Shown: positions 45,025 through 58,232, numbered from the stretch's first letter. The stretch: 64,000 nt of DNA from Rhizophagus clarus (GCA_015698045.1 BLAL01000169.1:496001-560000); one strand, 5' to 3'. Numbers and translations: made by a program. The notes: generated by a model from the letters alone, not told the origin.

Positions 45025-46452
45025 TTAATATTCTTCTTTGTTTTCTTCTTCTAAACTTATGGTACTAAATCTAATAACACCTAAATTTTCATATTTTTCA
45101 ATTATTTTCATATTTTCTTCATAATCATCTAAATTGTTATAAAGGTCCTTAATAATTATCAAAGAAAGTATTCTTTTCGGTATTCTATTTTTCCAACTTA
45201 TAAAAAATGTTTCTAAATCTTCTGAAGAAATATCTGAATGTGATTCGATATTGTCTATTTTTAATTCACAAAAATTAATTGGTGAATAATTTGCAACAGT
45301 TTCAAATACTTCTTTCTCAGATAAATAATATTTACCACACCAAATTGTAATACTTTCTAAATATTGACAATTATTAAATATGGTTTTTAATATATCTAAT
45401 TCATTATTACTAAATATTTTAAAAAGTCTTTTAAGGTTTGGACAAAAATTGGCAATAGATAAATTCAATGCTTTATTACTATCGCCTATACATAACATTT
45501 TAAGATTTTTTCCATTATTTTCTAAAAATTTCGTTATGTATTCAGGTCTTGGATATTGATAAGGAAATTTTAATGTTTGTAAATTAGGAAAATTAACATG
45601 TTGTAATTGTTCAAAATCCTCAAAATAACTTCCATCCAGGAATGAAAATATAAATTCTTGTAAATTAGAAAGTAAACTGATAAATGAAAATGGTAAATTG
45701 CTACTATCACCATAAAGATATAATTTAGTTATGGTATTAGAGTTGTTTTTTAAAGCAGGTATGACATCTTCCCAACTTACATCATCATAAGCTGATAAAA
45801 CTAAAACTTCTAAATTCTTTTGTAAAGAAATCAATTGTTTTAATTCATTTGGAGTAACATAATGATTGAATTGTATAGAAAGTGTGTGTAGATTATGACA
45901 TATTTGAGAAAGCTGATAAAAAAAATTAGGGGAAAGATTTGAACTACAGTATAATTCTGAAAGATCTTTTAATCCAGGAAAATAAGGAAAAGAAAAATCA
46001 ATATAATTATTGTAATAGAACAATTTTCTCAAAGAAGTAATTTGATTTGCAAACATTTTGATAATTTCTTCTGTGACTAAATGTTTTCTACTAGATAGTA
46101 GTTCATCTTCAAGAACATTGGAAACTGTTTCACTAATGTAATTAATTGAAAGGAACTTACAAAATGCTGCATAATTGAACAGTGGTAGTTTTGGAGTAGG
46201 TGTTAAAATAGACATTTCATTCTTACGCAGAAGTTCTTTTGATTCATTAGAAAGACAAGAAATTAATGTATTAAGAATCTGATATCGGCGTTGCAAGGAG
46301 ATCTCACAGTTCCAAATATTTCTCCATAAAATTCTAACAGAAATTTCACACCAAAGACGATTAACTAACAAACATGAATATAAGGTATGTCTATCTTCCT
46401 CTAGGTATTCAAGAATCTCATTTAAACAGTCAGATGGAAGTTGACAAGTCAT
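45025..46452 (-). CDS. F-box protein with leucine-rich repeats, 475 aa
   Basis: A single open exon starts at ATG 46,452 (MTCQLPSDCLNEILEYL), after a run of AAT repeats. The N-terminal F-box (residues about 4-45) has LPSDCLNEIL, LYSCLLVNRLWCEI and ILWRNIW. The rest shows irregular leucine-rich repeats (LRKLFYYNN, LHTLSIQFN, LEVLVLSAYDD, ITKLYLYGD, LQTLKFPY, LKRLFKIF, LESITIW), as expected of the substrate-binding part of an SCF ubiquitin ligase adaptor. The gene is intact and of usual length for the expanded F-box/LRR family in arbuscular mycorrhizal fungi. The substrate is unknown. Confidence 0.9.
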   Translation of the reverse strand: MTCQLPSDCLNEILEYLEEDRHTLYSCLLVNRLWCEISVRILWRNIWNCEISLQRRYQILNTLISCLSNESKELLRKNEMSILTPTPKLPLFNYAAFCKFLSINYISETVSNVLEDELLSSRKHLVTEEIIKMFANQITSLRKLFYYNNYIDFSFPYFPGLKDLSELYCSSNLSPNFFYQLSQICHNLHTLSIQFNHYVTPNELKQLISLQKNLEVLVLSAYDDVSWEDVIPALKNNSNTITKLYLYGDSSNLPFSFISLLSNLQEFIFSFLDGSYFEDFEQLQHVNFPNLQTLKFPYQYPRPEYITKFLENNGKNLKMLCIGDSNKALNLSIANFCPNLKRLFKIFSNNELDILKTIFNNCQYLESITIWCGKYYLSEKEVFETVANYSPINFCELKIDNIESHSDISSEDLETFFISWKNRIPKRILSLIIIKDLYNNLDDYEENMKIIEKYENLGVIRFSTISLEEENKEEY

Positions 46453-47671
46453 TTTATTATTATTATTATTTAAAAAAAAGAAAGAAAAAATCAAAAAATT
46501 TTAAGAATGTAAAAGAAATTTTTGTGTAATAAATACGGAATTTTCGGATGCAGTGTACGTATTAATGTTGCATTTTTGTTGATCGCTAGACTAATATGGA
46601 TAAAATCATCACGTTTTGTGCAATAAAATTTTGTTACACAACGCATAAAAATTTTCTGAATAATAAAAAATATTAAATATTGTTACATAACGTGTGGAAT
46701 TAACATGTTGGTGTGTTTACTCCATATTTTTATATGTAGGGTCTTGATCATCATTGAGATGGTGGGATCCGGATGGCATTTTGTATAAGGTCTTATGGAA
46801 GGACCTTCTATACCTAAAAATTAATGTTAGCTAATCACTTCAAAATAAAAAATATGTTATTATTTTTAAAGTATTGTATAAAAAAAAAAAAAAATTAAAT
46901 ATACAGTTAATACCTTCTACAACTATCAAAATCACGTGAAATTTTAAATACTAAACCTTTTAACATACTACCAAAAATGTTTTTAAGGTCTCGGTAATGT
47001 TTAAAACGTTCAAATTAATTGTCAAAAAATATATTTATAAATAAATTAAATTTAGAGTTTATAATTGTTGTTTGTAACATAAGTGAGCTGATGTGATTAA
47101 CATTAATAACTACAAGCCTATAATCAGTTGCCACAACATTAGCCGCAGCTGCAGTTAAAAAAAGACCGACTGAATACCTTTTTTGAAACTTAATTTCTTT
47201 TTTCTCGTTTTTCCATTTCGTTTCTTTCCCTCATTCTTTCCTTTTTCCCTTGCTCTTTCCCTTTCCCTCACTCCCTTTTCCCTTTTTCCTTTTTTCTCTC
47301 GCTTTTCTGCGATTTTTTAAAGCCTGAACGTAAATTTCGGTAATGAAAGAGTTTTGTTTTAAATTTATTTTTAGTGAGATGTTTTATTAACTTTCTGTTT
47401 TTATTATCTTTTTTTCTAGACGGCCAGGTTATGTTACCTTATAAGATTATCTGACGTTTATTGTATAAAAATGGAAAGGTTAATAGTAAAAAAGGAAGGA
47501 TTAATAATAAAAAAAGAAGTTAGCTTGATAAATCAATGCCAGAATAGGGTAGCGGGATTTCCAAAAGGGAAACAGATGTGTGCAAGTTTATGTTACGTTG
47601 TTAATATTAACGTTTCATTTGATTGAATGAATGAACTGGAACGAACTGGAACTTAACGTAAACCCACGTGT
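46453..47671. other. Intergenic region with a CT-rich leader and AGACGGCCAG block
   Basis: Between 47,170 and 47,440 a CT-rich stretch (CTTTCCCTTTCCCTC) is followed by an intron-like segment ending TTTTTCTAG at 47,420. ACGGCCAGG follows directly. The same pyrimidine-rich leader plus AGACGGCCAG block stands at the head of the 17.3-18.1 kb array, so this may be a third copy of that kind of locus. Confidence 0.4.
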
Positions 47672-48037
47672 TTATATATGATTTTTACCTTTTTTTTGAA
47701 AATGTGGAATATGAATCAAAAAAAAAAAATTATGATTTTTGATGATCCTAATTACGAATAATTTTCCTGGGCTGAGGGGAATTTCATTTTTTTTAACTTT
47801 TATAGTTAGAACTTTGACATTATTACTATGTTTTATGAATTGTGAACCATGTGATTTGTCTGCGCCTAATTTATCCCAGTTAGAAATTTGAATTGGTTGA
47901 TTCTGGATAACTTGATCAGCTGATCCTGTATTTTTCATGGATAATTGGATCGGAAAATTTGATCTGGAATATTCTGTCATAATGACAACATGAACCAGCA
48001 TTTTCTTTTCAATACATACAGTATAATACACATTCAT
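47672..48037 (-). CDS. Hypothetical protein, 121 aa (doubtful)
   Basis: The first ATG is at 48,037 (MNVYYTVCIEKKM) and the frame is open to 47,672. The middle part (NFPIQLSMKNTGSADQVI, QISNWDKLGADKS, VLTIKVKKNEIPLSPGK) has normal amino-acid composition and looks coding. The end is AT-driven, rich in Phe/Lys/Asn. It could be the exon of a larger gene or a remnant. No family was recognised. Confidence 0.3.
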   Translation of the reverse strand: MNVYYTVCIEKKMLVHVVIMTEYSRSNFPIQLSMKNTGSADQVIQNQPIQISNWDKLGADKSHGSQFIKHSNNVKVLTIKVKKNEIPLSPGKLFVIRIIKNHNFFFLIHIPHFQKKGKNHI

Positions 48038-49633
48038 AAGCCTGCTGCAAAGCAACAGGTTTATTTAATTAAAAAAACAACTATTATGGCCAGCTGATTT
48101 TGCGGTACTAGATGATCTGTCAAATCATCTGGCCGAAACATATAAAAAATCCAATGAGTATTTTTTTCTTGCATTCTTTTTGATGAATGCTTGATTATTA
48201 ATAAAAATCTTTTCACCTTCCCCAATTAGACTAGTGCAGGTTTGATTGATTATGACACCTTTTTTCTTACTTTATTTTTTGTTTATTAATAATCAAAAAA
48301 AAAAACTTTTCTTGATTTAGTTAGCAATGGATCAGATGATGCTATCACAAATGTACACCAAGCATTGTTTGTTTGAATTTGGTGCTTTTCTTCCTATTAT
48401 TTTTGTCAAAGAATTGATCATTAATCAAATTTTCTTTATTTTTTAATTTGAATAGGTGCAGATTTAATGGATCGGATAGTGCCACCATAGACTATCGGCA
48501 AATTTCATTTTGATTACTAATATACGCAACATTTATTGATTATTTTAGTTAGGTTGAAGAATATAGCTATTCTCTTTTCAGTATGGACTTTTTAATAACA
48601 GATCACGAGGAACTTTCTGTCCATACTCTAATTTAGGTAGGATTATTATAATGGTAATATGCATTGGTAGTAACAAAATAATTAATACTTCTAACAGTTA
48701 ACTAATCTTTATTAACAAATATATATATATATCTTTATTCGATTTTATTTAAACACATCTGTAATTTTTCTAATTAAAAAAAAAAAATTATTTTTTTTCA
48801 ATATATATTACTATATTTAGTATAAACCGATTTTCCAATTCTGTATGGAGCAGCGAGCCACAGTTAATAAGCCAAGTAAATTTTTAGCAAAAGTTCCTCT
48901 GCTCCCATGTTCAAAGTTAACTTGTTCTATTATAAAATACCTTCTGGAACAACTATCTTTAGGTGCAAAATAACTGAAGGCAACAAAACAGTAAAACTGG
49001 TCAATTCACATAGACTGATAAAGACATAGCTAAAGATACTTATTCTAACGGTGAAGATGAGAAGACTCTTCAAGGATAATAACAAAAAATCCCAAACTGT
49101 TGAAGAACTTCATTGTAAAGTATCAAGTAGTCCTGAATTTTACATTAAGATTTTATACGTAAAATTACTGAAATATGTTATATATGAATAAATGTATTTT
49201 TACCTCATCTATGTTACACCTCTTCTTGATTTTCATTTTTTACTGTATATTTCTATTTGGGGACAATTTTTTTCATGCTGAAAACCTCACTACATTATTT
49301 TTCATAATTTCAGCCCAAACATTAATAAAAATTACTGTATTATGAGAAAGAAAATTAAACATTTATCACTTTCTGAAAAATCTTTGATTTCATTCATCAA
49401 AATAGATAGAATTTGACATGCTTGTTCTGTCAAACCAAGAAATGAGGAATTCAAAAGTATAAATTAAATTATGCTTGGAATTATGAATTGAATAAAAATT
49501 TTAACCATTAGTTACATAGTATTAGTATTTATAATGCATAATTATCATGTAAACTGGATGAATAATAGATGATTATATTTGTTTTTACATGATAATTTAT
49601 GATATGTGTATATGTAACAGAAAATAAACATAA
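48038..49633. other. Intergenic region with exon-like fragments
   Basis: GGCCAGCTGATTT at 48,089 pairs with AAATCATCTGGCC ending at 48,135 (12 of 13 bases). Between 48,300 and 48,620, AG-ended T-rich tracts precede short blocks (AGTTAGCAATGGATCAG, AGGTGCAGATTTAATGG). They resemble exons, but no protein can be read. Confidence 0.35.
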
Positions 49634-52255
49634 CTAACTCAATATATCATACCAAACATGTTGTTTTGGTTCAATCGGAATAGCTCCTTTAATTTTCAAT
49701 TCATTAATCCAATTTTTAATTAGTGTATCATCATTATTAATTAAAGTTAGTTTCAAATAATCCAATACATATTTAAATAACAAATCACCAGTTAGTTCAG
49801 GGATTTCAAGTATACTAGCAACATAATCGGCTGATTTAACTTTAATACGTATTGAAGCATCATCATATAAAGTCCAACTACCACCAGTAGCACCAAATGC
49901 AGTAATTCCAACTACAAATACATGCTTACTAGTTAATTTTAAAAAATCCTCACTTTCGAAACTATAATAAGGGTGAATGTTCAACGGATCTTTAAATAAT
50001 ACACTATTATATTCACTTAATAATTTTCTGAAATAAATTTATAATATTATGTGATTAATTTGTTGTAAAAAAATATATAATTGATAAATTACTAGAGTGT
50101 ATACCTGTCTTCATTTTCATTATCATCATTTTCATTATCATCACTATCATCATTTAAATTAAATAAATAATTGTTAATAAATAAGTATAAATAAATAAAT
50201 AAATATGGAAAATAAAAATATAAAATCTACCTTAAGACTTCCAAGTCCTTACTAGGCAAGATAGCAACAGATGCTGTCCAGGTAGAACCTGTGCTGCATT
50301 CTACATAATAAAACTTACGCATAGTAGTAATAATAGCTGTTATTGATTTATTATAATTTACAGGTGAAGTAATCTTGATTCCTTCTCTAGTAAAATAAAC
50401 ATCTTGACGTTCATCATCAGTAATATCAGTAATAGAAGGTCTCAATTCGGAAATCGTTTCGGTGTATGGACGAATAGATTCAAAAATAGCTTAAGTTTCT
50501 GGGTCAAGTACTATAATGTCTGGCCTTTTTTGTTTTATAGGAAAGTTTTCAATTACATTACGAGCAATTGATAATAAATTTTTATCAAGATTTGCAAGTC
50601 GGGGATAATTATCAATTGCAAACTGACGAAACCAGCCTTTAGTCAATGTAGTGCAAATCCTAGCAAGTGCCAATTTATAAGATTTTTCTTGATCTTTGGA
50701 GATCATTGGAATAAGATATCTTTCAAGTGCAATAGTCATAGCTTCTTCTTTTACACAATTAAGTTCGTTTTATAGTCAAGTTTTTCAAAAAGGGTTTTCT
50801 TTATCCATGCTTTAGACTACATGATTTTTAAATAATGATTAATATCATATTGAAATAAAATTTTAATACAATAAATAATTAACCTTTGTAAGAATTTTTA
50901 AGATTGAATTTTCATACCTGATCATCCTTTAAACCTAGATAAATTGGATTATTACCGTACTTGACAAGTTCATGTAAATCATCATGACGAACACGTCTTT
51001 GCACAAAAAGATTATCTTCATTATCTAAGAAATCTTCATTGGACATGTTTAAGTTAATATGATGGCCTGGTATACCTCGTATAATTTCAATTTCCTTAAT
51101 ACGAGTTTTCAATATAAGTTCAATTTGTTCATCACGTTGTGGACATAGTGGTTGAACATTTGATACTTTATTATAATCCAATAAAATTCTCAAATGGTGC
51201 AAATCTGCAATATTATTATGAAAATTGGCTGGCCAATAGATGTGAGATGATTTCAAAGCTTCAAGTATTTTTAATGGAGCAACAATACAAATAAAATCTG
51301 ATAATAATGGAATCATTATTTTATCTTCAATATTACAACACAATTCTAAAATCATTAGAGAACTTATGTTTGGTCGAACATCGTTAAACATTTCAAACTT
51401 AATTTTTGTGTGGTCAACTTTCAAATCGTTATCATCCTCATCATTCTTATCATCCTCATCATTTTTGTCACCCTCATCATTCTTATCATCCTCATCATTT
51501 TTGTCACCCTCATCATTTTTATCATCCTCGTCATTTTTATCATCCTCATCATCCTCATCATTTTTATCATCCTCATCATTTTTATCATCCTCATCATTTT
51601 TATCATCCTCATCATTTTTATCATCCTCATCATTTTTATCATCCTCATCATTTTTATCATCCTCATCATTTTTATCATCCTCATCATTTTTATCATCCTC
51701 ATCATTTTTATCATCCTCATCATTTTTATCATCCTCATCATTTTTATCATCCTCATCATTTTTATCATCCTCATCATTTTTATCATCCTCATCATTCTTA
51801 TCATCCTCGTCATTCTTATCATCATCATCATTCTTACCATATTCATCATTCTTATCATCATCATCTTTTTTATTCAAAAAAGCATTTGGTTTCATATTCC
51901 TGAGATCCACTTTATCAGAGACAAGTTCTGCAGATGAAAAACCTATCAGCTTTGATATTGAAGTCTCAATATATTCTCCAATAAGTTTTAGCCCACCATT
52001 TGGATAATGAATTAATTTCATGTTAAACTTTGCAGATTTTATAACTTCTTTAATAAATAAAGCTGTTTGTTTAGGAGTAGCCACTAAATCCCAATCATTA
52101 GCTTCCCGAAAAGAAGGAGAATGCCATTTTGCAGCACGTGAACCAATAAGAACGGGATAATCTATAAAAAAAGTATCATTTTCGTTCTCGATAATTTTAT
52201 TTAAAACGAACAATATTTCTTTATAATTATTAGTAAGAATTCGAGGTTTAATCAT
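49634..52255 (-). pseudogene. Nucleotidyltransferase-like protein with a coding minisatellite, interrupted
   Basis: The exons 52255-50918, 50816-50231, 50143-50105 and 50027-49634 have GT-AG borders with consistent phases at the last two joins. Exon 1 carries LIGSRAAKWHS and ANDWDLVAT (residues about 37-60), the GS...DxD signature of Pol-beta-type nucleotidyltransferases. It is followed by about 25 EDDKND-type hexapeptides, then RHDDLHELVKYG. Later parts contain LARICTTLTKGWFRQFAI and VFVVGITAFGATGGSW. A one-base frameshift near 50,763 and an in-frame TAA at 50,491-50,493 interrupt it. The second metal ligand cannot be assigned. The reaction is unknown; the family could be related to proteins seen in giant viruses and fungi, but I cannot verify that. 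Confidence 0.6.
51430..51880 (-). repeat. 18-bp in-frame minisatellite, about 24-25 copies
   Basis: The unit on the plus strand is TCATCCTCATCATTTTTA, encoding EDDKND-type hexapeptides on the minus strand. Variants (CTCGTC, GTCACC, a missing half-unit near 51,548) lie towards both edges, while the centre is homogeneous. Because the unit is a multiple of three and lacks stops, several spurious ORFs are open on both strands. Confidence 0.9.
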
Positions 52256-54100
52256 TTTTTTTTATTTTGAATTTTGGAATATAATTTTTAAGATAGTTGA
52301 GAAAGAAGATTAGATAATCTCTATATCAGCAGTGTTCGGAAATGACCTGTCATTTGAGCATTCAAACGATTTAGCTAACCATTTGTCATTTTGATTGGTT
52401 AATACCCTTATCATGTGATTCAATAATAAAAAAAAATAAACATAATGCAGACCAGAACTATATTACTGGCTAACTTACATTCAAATGACTTAGGTCATTT
52501 GTCATTTGAGCAATGAAATGACACGTCATTTGTCATTTGTCATCTGAATCAATCATTTGTCATTTCAAGTCATTTGTCGAACATATATATAATGTGCGCA
52601 AAACTGAATCAACAGAGTATATAATATGATAAAATTGTCATACAATATTAATAATAGCATTATCTATTGGCCATGTTATGTAACTCGTGTCAAATTGGTA
52701 GTTAAAAATTGGTAATTGCAACAGGATACAGCAGAAATATCGTAAACATCTGACGTTAAATCGACAAAATTTTTTTTGACAATAAGTGTCTCTGTGAATA
52801 TTCAATAATTAAATTCTCTGTAATTATTGCTAAAAGAAACAAACTGAATTAGTACAAGACTACTAGATTTTAATCTTGGTGTTACAATAGGCCATCTCGG
52901 GAAGTTTAAAGAAAAAAAAATTGAATTTAATATTTATAATTTATTTGTTCATTCAATGTTATTTCAAATTGAGGGATTCTTATGGAATTTTTTTTTATTC
53001 CATTTTAAAATTCTAAATTCTATGGGTTAATCAGGGAAAAATAAAGAATTTTGTTAAGCATGGAACTGCCTTATTAAAGAATAGTGTTAAATTCTAGAAT
53101 TTATACAGTAGTATTTTAAGGTATTCCATAGTATTCTAATGGAAAAATTATGGCATCTATTCATTTTTTTTTTTCAAGAGACAAGTTTTAATTCCTCATA
53201 CGTTAATTTTTAAGAGCAGTAGCTAGGTAATAAGCTCAGAATGTTTTAATATATTTTAGGACTTGAATTCTTCTATTAGAAGAAATTTATAAATTACTAA
53301 GTGTGTATATATATCAATAAAATTAGATAATGGTTAATTTAATTGCATAAAATTACTTATTTTTGAACCAAATACAATACTAACATGATGATTTACCACT
53401 TTTTGATATAATCATCCCTTGTTTAGTTTTTATATTTGGACAATTGCATAAAGAAATGATTATGCTTCGAGCTTTTGTTGAATTACACTGATTTGCAACC
53501 TAATTTTGTAGAATATTCTTCTGCTCGTGATTTTAATAATAAAACTTTGCAGAACGAAACATTTAAATATAGTGCATTTTATTCTCCATCATTATAGAAA
53601 GTTTTAATCCATCTAGTTCTTTATAATAATCATCATAAGTCGGTTCGACTTACTAAGAGTTTCAAAATATATAGTAGTCAATTAATCATAAAAAAAATAC
53701 AATTTAAAAATAAAATTTTTGTTTCATGATCAGAAATTATAATATTTTTCAAATTTCAATCAAACAAAATAAATATATTATTATTATATATTACCTAAAT
53801 TTAATACGGTAAACATTTTATCAGAATTACCTAATTCGGTCTAATTCATATTTCATTATTATTTTTATTTATATTACTTACAATTCAAAAGAGAAAACAT
53901 ATTTATATATTTTATTTTTTTTAACTTCTTTAGTTACTACAAATATTTAAATTTCTCGTACTTTGATGCCTTTATATCTATTGTTATGTTTTATAAATAA
54001 AAAATGTTATTTTCTTAAATTTTGATAGTGTATTTTAAAAATTTAAACAAAAAAAAAAAAAGAAAAAATTTAAATTATCTCTGATATTATTTAATAATTC
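52256..54100. other. Intergenic region with one small repeat element
   Basis: AT-rich sequence. Apart from the ATTTGTC-rich element at 52,333-52,583, nothing was recognised. Confidence 0.45.
52333..52583. repeat. MITE-like block rich in CATTTGTC motifs
   Basis: TGTTCGGAAATGACCTG at the left end matches the inverted right end TGTTCGACAAATGACTTG. CATTTGTCATTTG-type motifs recur about ten times, concentrated in the right half. A target duplication is not obvious. Confidence 0.45.
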
Positions 54101-55711
54101 TTACAATTGTTCATTATCAGGAAATTCACTATCAAAATTAAAACATTAGTTTATATTTAATTTACACCATAAAAATAAATATTATAAAACAGTACATACT
54201 TTGACATGTTAGGAACCTCTAAGTCAACTAATTGAGAATCTTGACAATCTATCGAACCAGTAAAATTAGTAATTATTTTAATTATTGAATATATTAAAAT
54301 TATAAATATATAAATATTATACCTTCATTATTTTCTTCATTGAGATAAAGAGAAGTGATAAAAGGTGAATTAATAGGTTTTGACAAATTATTAAATGTAA
54401 ATGCTCTACTAATATAAATAGCATCGGAATTTTTTTCATAGGAGGTCAAAATATTTGGTATTTCTTTATCAGCTTCTTTAAATGCAACATAAACATCTTC
54501 TCCTTTGTAACCATATTCTTCATTATCCATATAATACCACCAACAAAATAAAGTTTCATGCAATTCATTGGTTGTTGGTCTTTGACTTGGATTAGCATTC
54601 ATACATCTATGAGCTAATTTCTTATAAATTTCAGGAGTTCCTTTTCCAAATACTGGTCTGATTCCATTACATATATCTAACGCTAAGCTAGCATCATGCT
54701 TTCTATTATGAAAAGGAGGTTTACCAGATGATACTTCAGCCATGACTACACCAAAACTATAAATATCAGAAGATATTGTATATAATTCTCCATTTAAAAC
54801 TTCTGGTGCAATATATGGTAACACTCCGTATATTTTATAATCTGATTTTTGTTTATTTGATGGTCCAGATAATCCAAAGTCTGAAATATAAGTACCTATA
54901 TCATTATTTAGTATATTTCCGCTATGAAAATCCTTATGAGAATATCCTAATAAATGTAAATTTCTAAGATCATTTACCAAACAATATAAATATCCAAGTT
55001 TAATATTCCAAAAAATATTGTTAAAATTACTTGAAAGAATATTTCTCAAGTTTCCATTGTCTGCAAATTGCATTATCATCATAAATTCATTAGTTTCTGA
55101 ATCTTTGGTGATTCCATAAAATCTTAAAGAATCATATTGTAAACAATTTAATTTCCAATGTGTTTTCAACTATTATTATTCAATAAATAAAATTAATTTT
55201 AATATTTTATAAATTAATTTTTAAAAAATAAAAACATATGCGGAAAATATACCTCATTTAAAAAATCAGCAGAAATATTCTGCAATCCATTTAGCCTTTT
55301 TAAAGCAACTTTTATAGAATTGGGTTCTTCTTTTATCCAATTTCCATCATTTCGTTTTATATATTCTGCTCTACCATCAATCCAAGTTGCAGAATAAACT
55401 TTTGCAAATCCACCTTCACCTATTAGTTTCACATCTTTAAATCGATTAAATGGAACCCATTCAAGAAATAATGGATAACAACAATAATAATAACCATTAT
55501 CATCTTCATAAACACCATTGTTTACGTCATACATTGTATCCTTGATAAAATTATCAATATCATTATTTCCACTGGTCCATCCTTCAATTATGCAACGAGG
55601 CACACATTCTTTACACCAAAATTTTTTATTATTTGGGTCATAACAATTTTTATGATTTACCTTTATTAATTTATTAAACTTAGATACCAGGTATTTTTTA
55701 ATGAAGCTCAT
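54101..55711 (-). CDS. TKL-like protein kinase, 460 aa
   Basis: Four exons (55711-55253, 55169-54323, 54248-54200, 54128-54101) join with GT-AG borders and consistent phases. The start MSFIKKYLVS is the first ATG; sequence upstream is open only through non-ATG codons. A Cys cluster (CYDP...CKECVPRC) precedes WTSGNNDID, as in the 26-kb kinase. The kinase core has GEGGFAKVYSATW, VALKRL, HKDFHSGNIL, ISDFGL and IAPEVL; the catalytic HRD is HKD. The last two short exons encode DCQDSQLVDLEVPNMS and a short acidic end, the repeat-type tail common in this expanded family. It appears intact. Confidence 0.85.
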
Positions 55712-56675
55712 TCTATATTTTAAATTCTGTAAAAAGTTCGTTTCAAATTTACGAAAAAAAAGATAATGCACTGTACTGTATATTGGCGCTTATCATATGA
55801 CGAACCTTGCTTATACATATTGATATGCATTGATCAGCTGACCACTTTGCAAGGAAATCATCTGCGTGACGCAGTCCTAATCACCGTTTCCGAATAATAT
55901 CAAAGAGGAAAAATCATGGTATTCAACGAAATAAAACTAAAAGTTAAATATTAAATAAATCTTGTCCGATAAATAAATTACATCTAAAAGATATTAATTA
56001 GGATTTTTCTTTCAAATTGTTAGAAAAAACTTTCAAAGGAAAAAAAAAGAGTTAATGCTTTTATCTAAGATAATTATTTGGATGCTTTCTAAAATCCTAA
56101 ACTTAAATAAAAGCTGATGAACAGTTTATAAAGAAATAAAAAAATAATTTTCACTATTTAGTTGAAGCAAATTCTTTATATTCATATGGTCATCAGGTCA
56201 TGTAATAACAAACGTAATTCTGTCTGTGATATTGTCTGGATAAATGAACGTTCAAATGGAAGAATACTCATACAAATAACCGCATGGTTTATACTTTTTT
56301 TTTTATTTTGGAGTTAAAACTTCAAATATTGATAATGATTGATTAACCATAACTCTGTATAGATTATTTAATTTCATGACATATTCATCTTGATACTTAG
56401 AAATTAAAAGACAGATTGCAAGTTATTAAAAGTAGGAAAAATACCAGGAATTTACATAATATTGTTACGAATTCATGTTTGGCAAAGTATAACCATAGTA
56501 CAATCAATAGAAGCAATACATTCTTATGACTATCAAACACTATCTAAGTTACAGAACTGTTCGTATATAGAATCATTTTTTTATTTTTTTAAGTAAATTT
56601 TCTTCTGCTCAAAAAAATATGATAAAACAATATATACAATGCATTATATAAGAGTTATATAACATAATCTCAAAT
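55712..56675. other. Intergenic region, no gene recognised
   Basis: AT-rich sequence between a kinase and a BTB gene. Nothing was recognised. Confidence 0.5.
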
Positions 56676-58232
56676 TTATTCTCGCTTAGTTACAATAAAA
56701 GTTTCAATTTCCTTAATAACATGAACTTCATCTGTATGTAAAATCTTTCCATAAATACCATTATTTTTAATTTGTAAAGTTCGATTAATCATGCTCAATG
56801 AGTTGCATCCAAAATTAAATCCGTGGGTTCTATCTTTTATCATAGCTTTAGCACGATTTATTACACGACCTATTTTTAGATTTGGCTTGATAACAATCGG
56901 GTTTTTAGAATACATAAAACTAGCTGGATAAAATATATCGTCTTCAATTGAAAAAATAAAGTTATCCGATGATTCTTTATATCCCATCTTTTCTACTACT
57001 GGATGTCGCGTCTTAACTCCTAATGAATTAAAACCAATAGAACTATATCCACCAAAGATTTTATTTGATCTTTCAACTTTAATTAAAACCAGACTAGCTA
57101 CTCGACCTTTACATTTATTTTTAAATGATATATTTTCAATCTCATCGCCACTACGATTATAAATAAGTTTAAATTTATATAATGGATCATTTCTATCATG
57201 AGAAGACGTGGCATCTTTCTTATTAATCCAATTAACAATCACATTAGTAAACTTTGATTTGATAATATTTGATTTAATTTCATCGGTTCTAAGTGGCAAA
57301 TTTTTTATGAATGCTAAAGTTGTAGTTTTTGATAGGTTATTATTATAAAAATTTTCAATTTCTTCATAAATATTTTTAGGAATAATAGCCTTAAAAGGAA
57401 TGACTTTGTCGAAAAATTCTTTATGAGAAATTCCTGCGTATCTAATAAGAGGTATAAATTGATTTAAAGTTTTCTTTAATGCTTTATAATTATCATTATT
57501 CCACTTTATTTTATTATCTTCTAGACCGGAAGTTTGCTCAATACCCCATTTAATCAGATATTTCCAAATGTCAATTTCATTCATTTGTAAATCTTCTTTA
57601 AGCAAATCAAAAAGGACCTCTTTATCTAATGAAAGAAAATTTTTTGGTGTGATGAATAGTCTTGGATTTTCACGGATGTACCCAAGACAATAATCTTTTA
57701 ATCTGCAATTTTCAAGTTTAATTATAGTATGAAAAATAAAATCAGCATTTTCATGAACCCAATTAATTTGATTTTCAATTAAATAATATTGAACATATTT
57801 GAACAACTCTTTAAGAAATATTTCATCTAATGCAATTAATAACTTGAGGATATCTTCATTCGTATGTTTATTCAAATTAAGTTCACCAGTATAAATATAT
57901 CTTTAATTAAAAAAAAATTTAATTTAGTGCTGTATTATTTATTAAAATAACTACAATATAAATATTAATGTTACTCACTTTAAAATCATTTCAAACCCGG
58001 TTGGAGTAATATTTGGTTTATTAAACGTAATCATATTATTTTTCTTTGTAGCCCAACGAGTAGAAAGTGCAATTCTAAAATAGGAAGAACGTGCACGTAA
58101 TATAACTGAATGTGCGTGGAATTTCTTTATATTTTTGTTTTCTCCCACTTGAATAATAACATTGTAATCATCAGCATCATTTAATATCAAGGAAAAGTCT
58201 TTTGAAAGATTGGAATGAGAAATTAATGGCAT
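56676..58232 (-). CDS. BTB-BACK-TLDc protein, 492 aa, intact
   Basis: Two exons (58232-57979, 57900-56676) join in phase 2 into 492 codons. Residues about 10-100 are the BTB/POZ domain (YNVIIQVGENKNIKKFHAHS, VILRARSSYFR, NITPTGFEMILKYIYTGEL). A BACK-like region follows (VQYYLIENQINWVHENADF, FDLLKEDLQMNE, YLIKWGIEQTSGLE). The C-terminal TLDc-like domain runs from about 310 to the end (YKFKLIYNRSGDE, IFGGYSSIGFNS, FIFSIEDDIFYP, EVHVIKEIETFIV). It is the only unbroken member of the three BTB genes in this window, all on the same strand. BTB domains dimerise and bind Cul3; the cellular role is unknown. Confidence 0.9.

Noticed and set aside
46453-46494. Upstream start for the F-box gene
   Set aside because: The longer frame begins with TTG followed by Phe and Asn runs; the ATG at 46,452 starts directly before the F-box.
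51366-52007. Long ORFs on the strand opposite the nucleotidyltransferase-like gene
   Set aside because: They arise because the 18-bp repeat unit has no stop in several frames; outside the repeat they show no protein features.
53630-53660. GGTTCGACT as a tRNA B box
   Set aside because: No matching A box, acceptor stem or anticodon arm is present around it.
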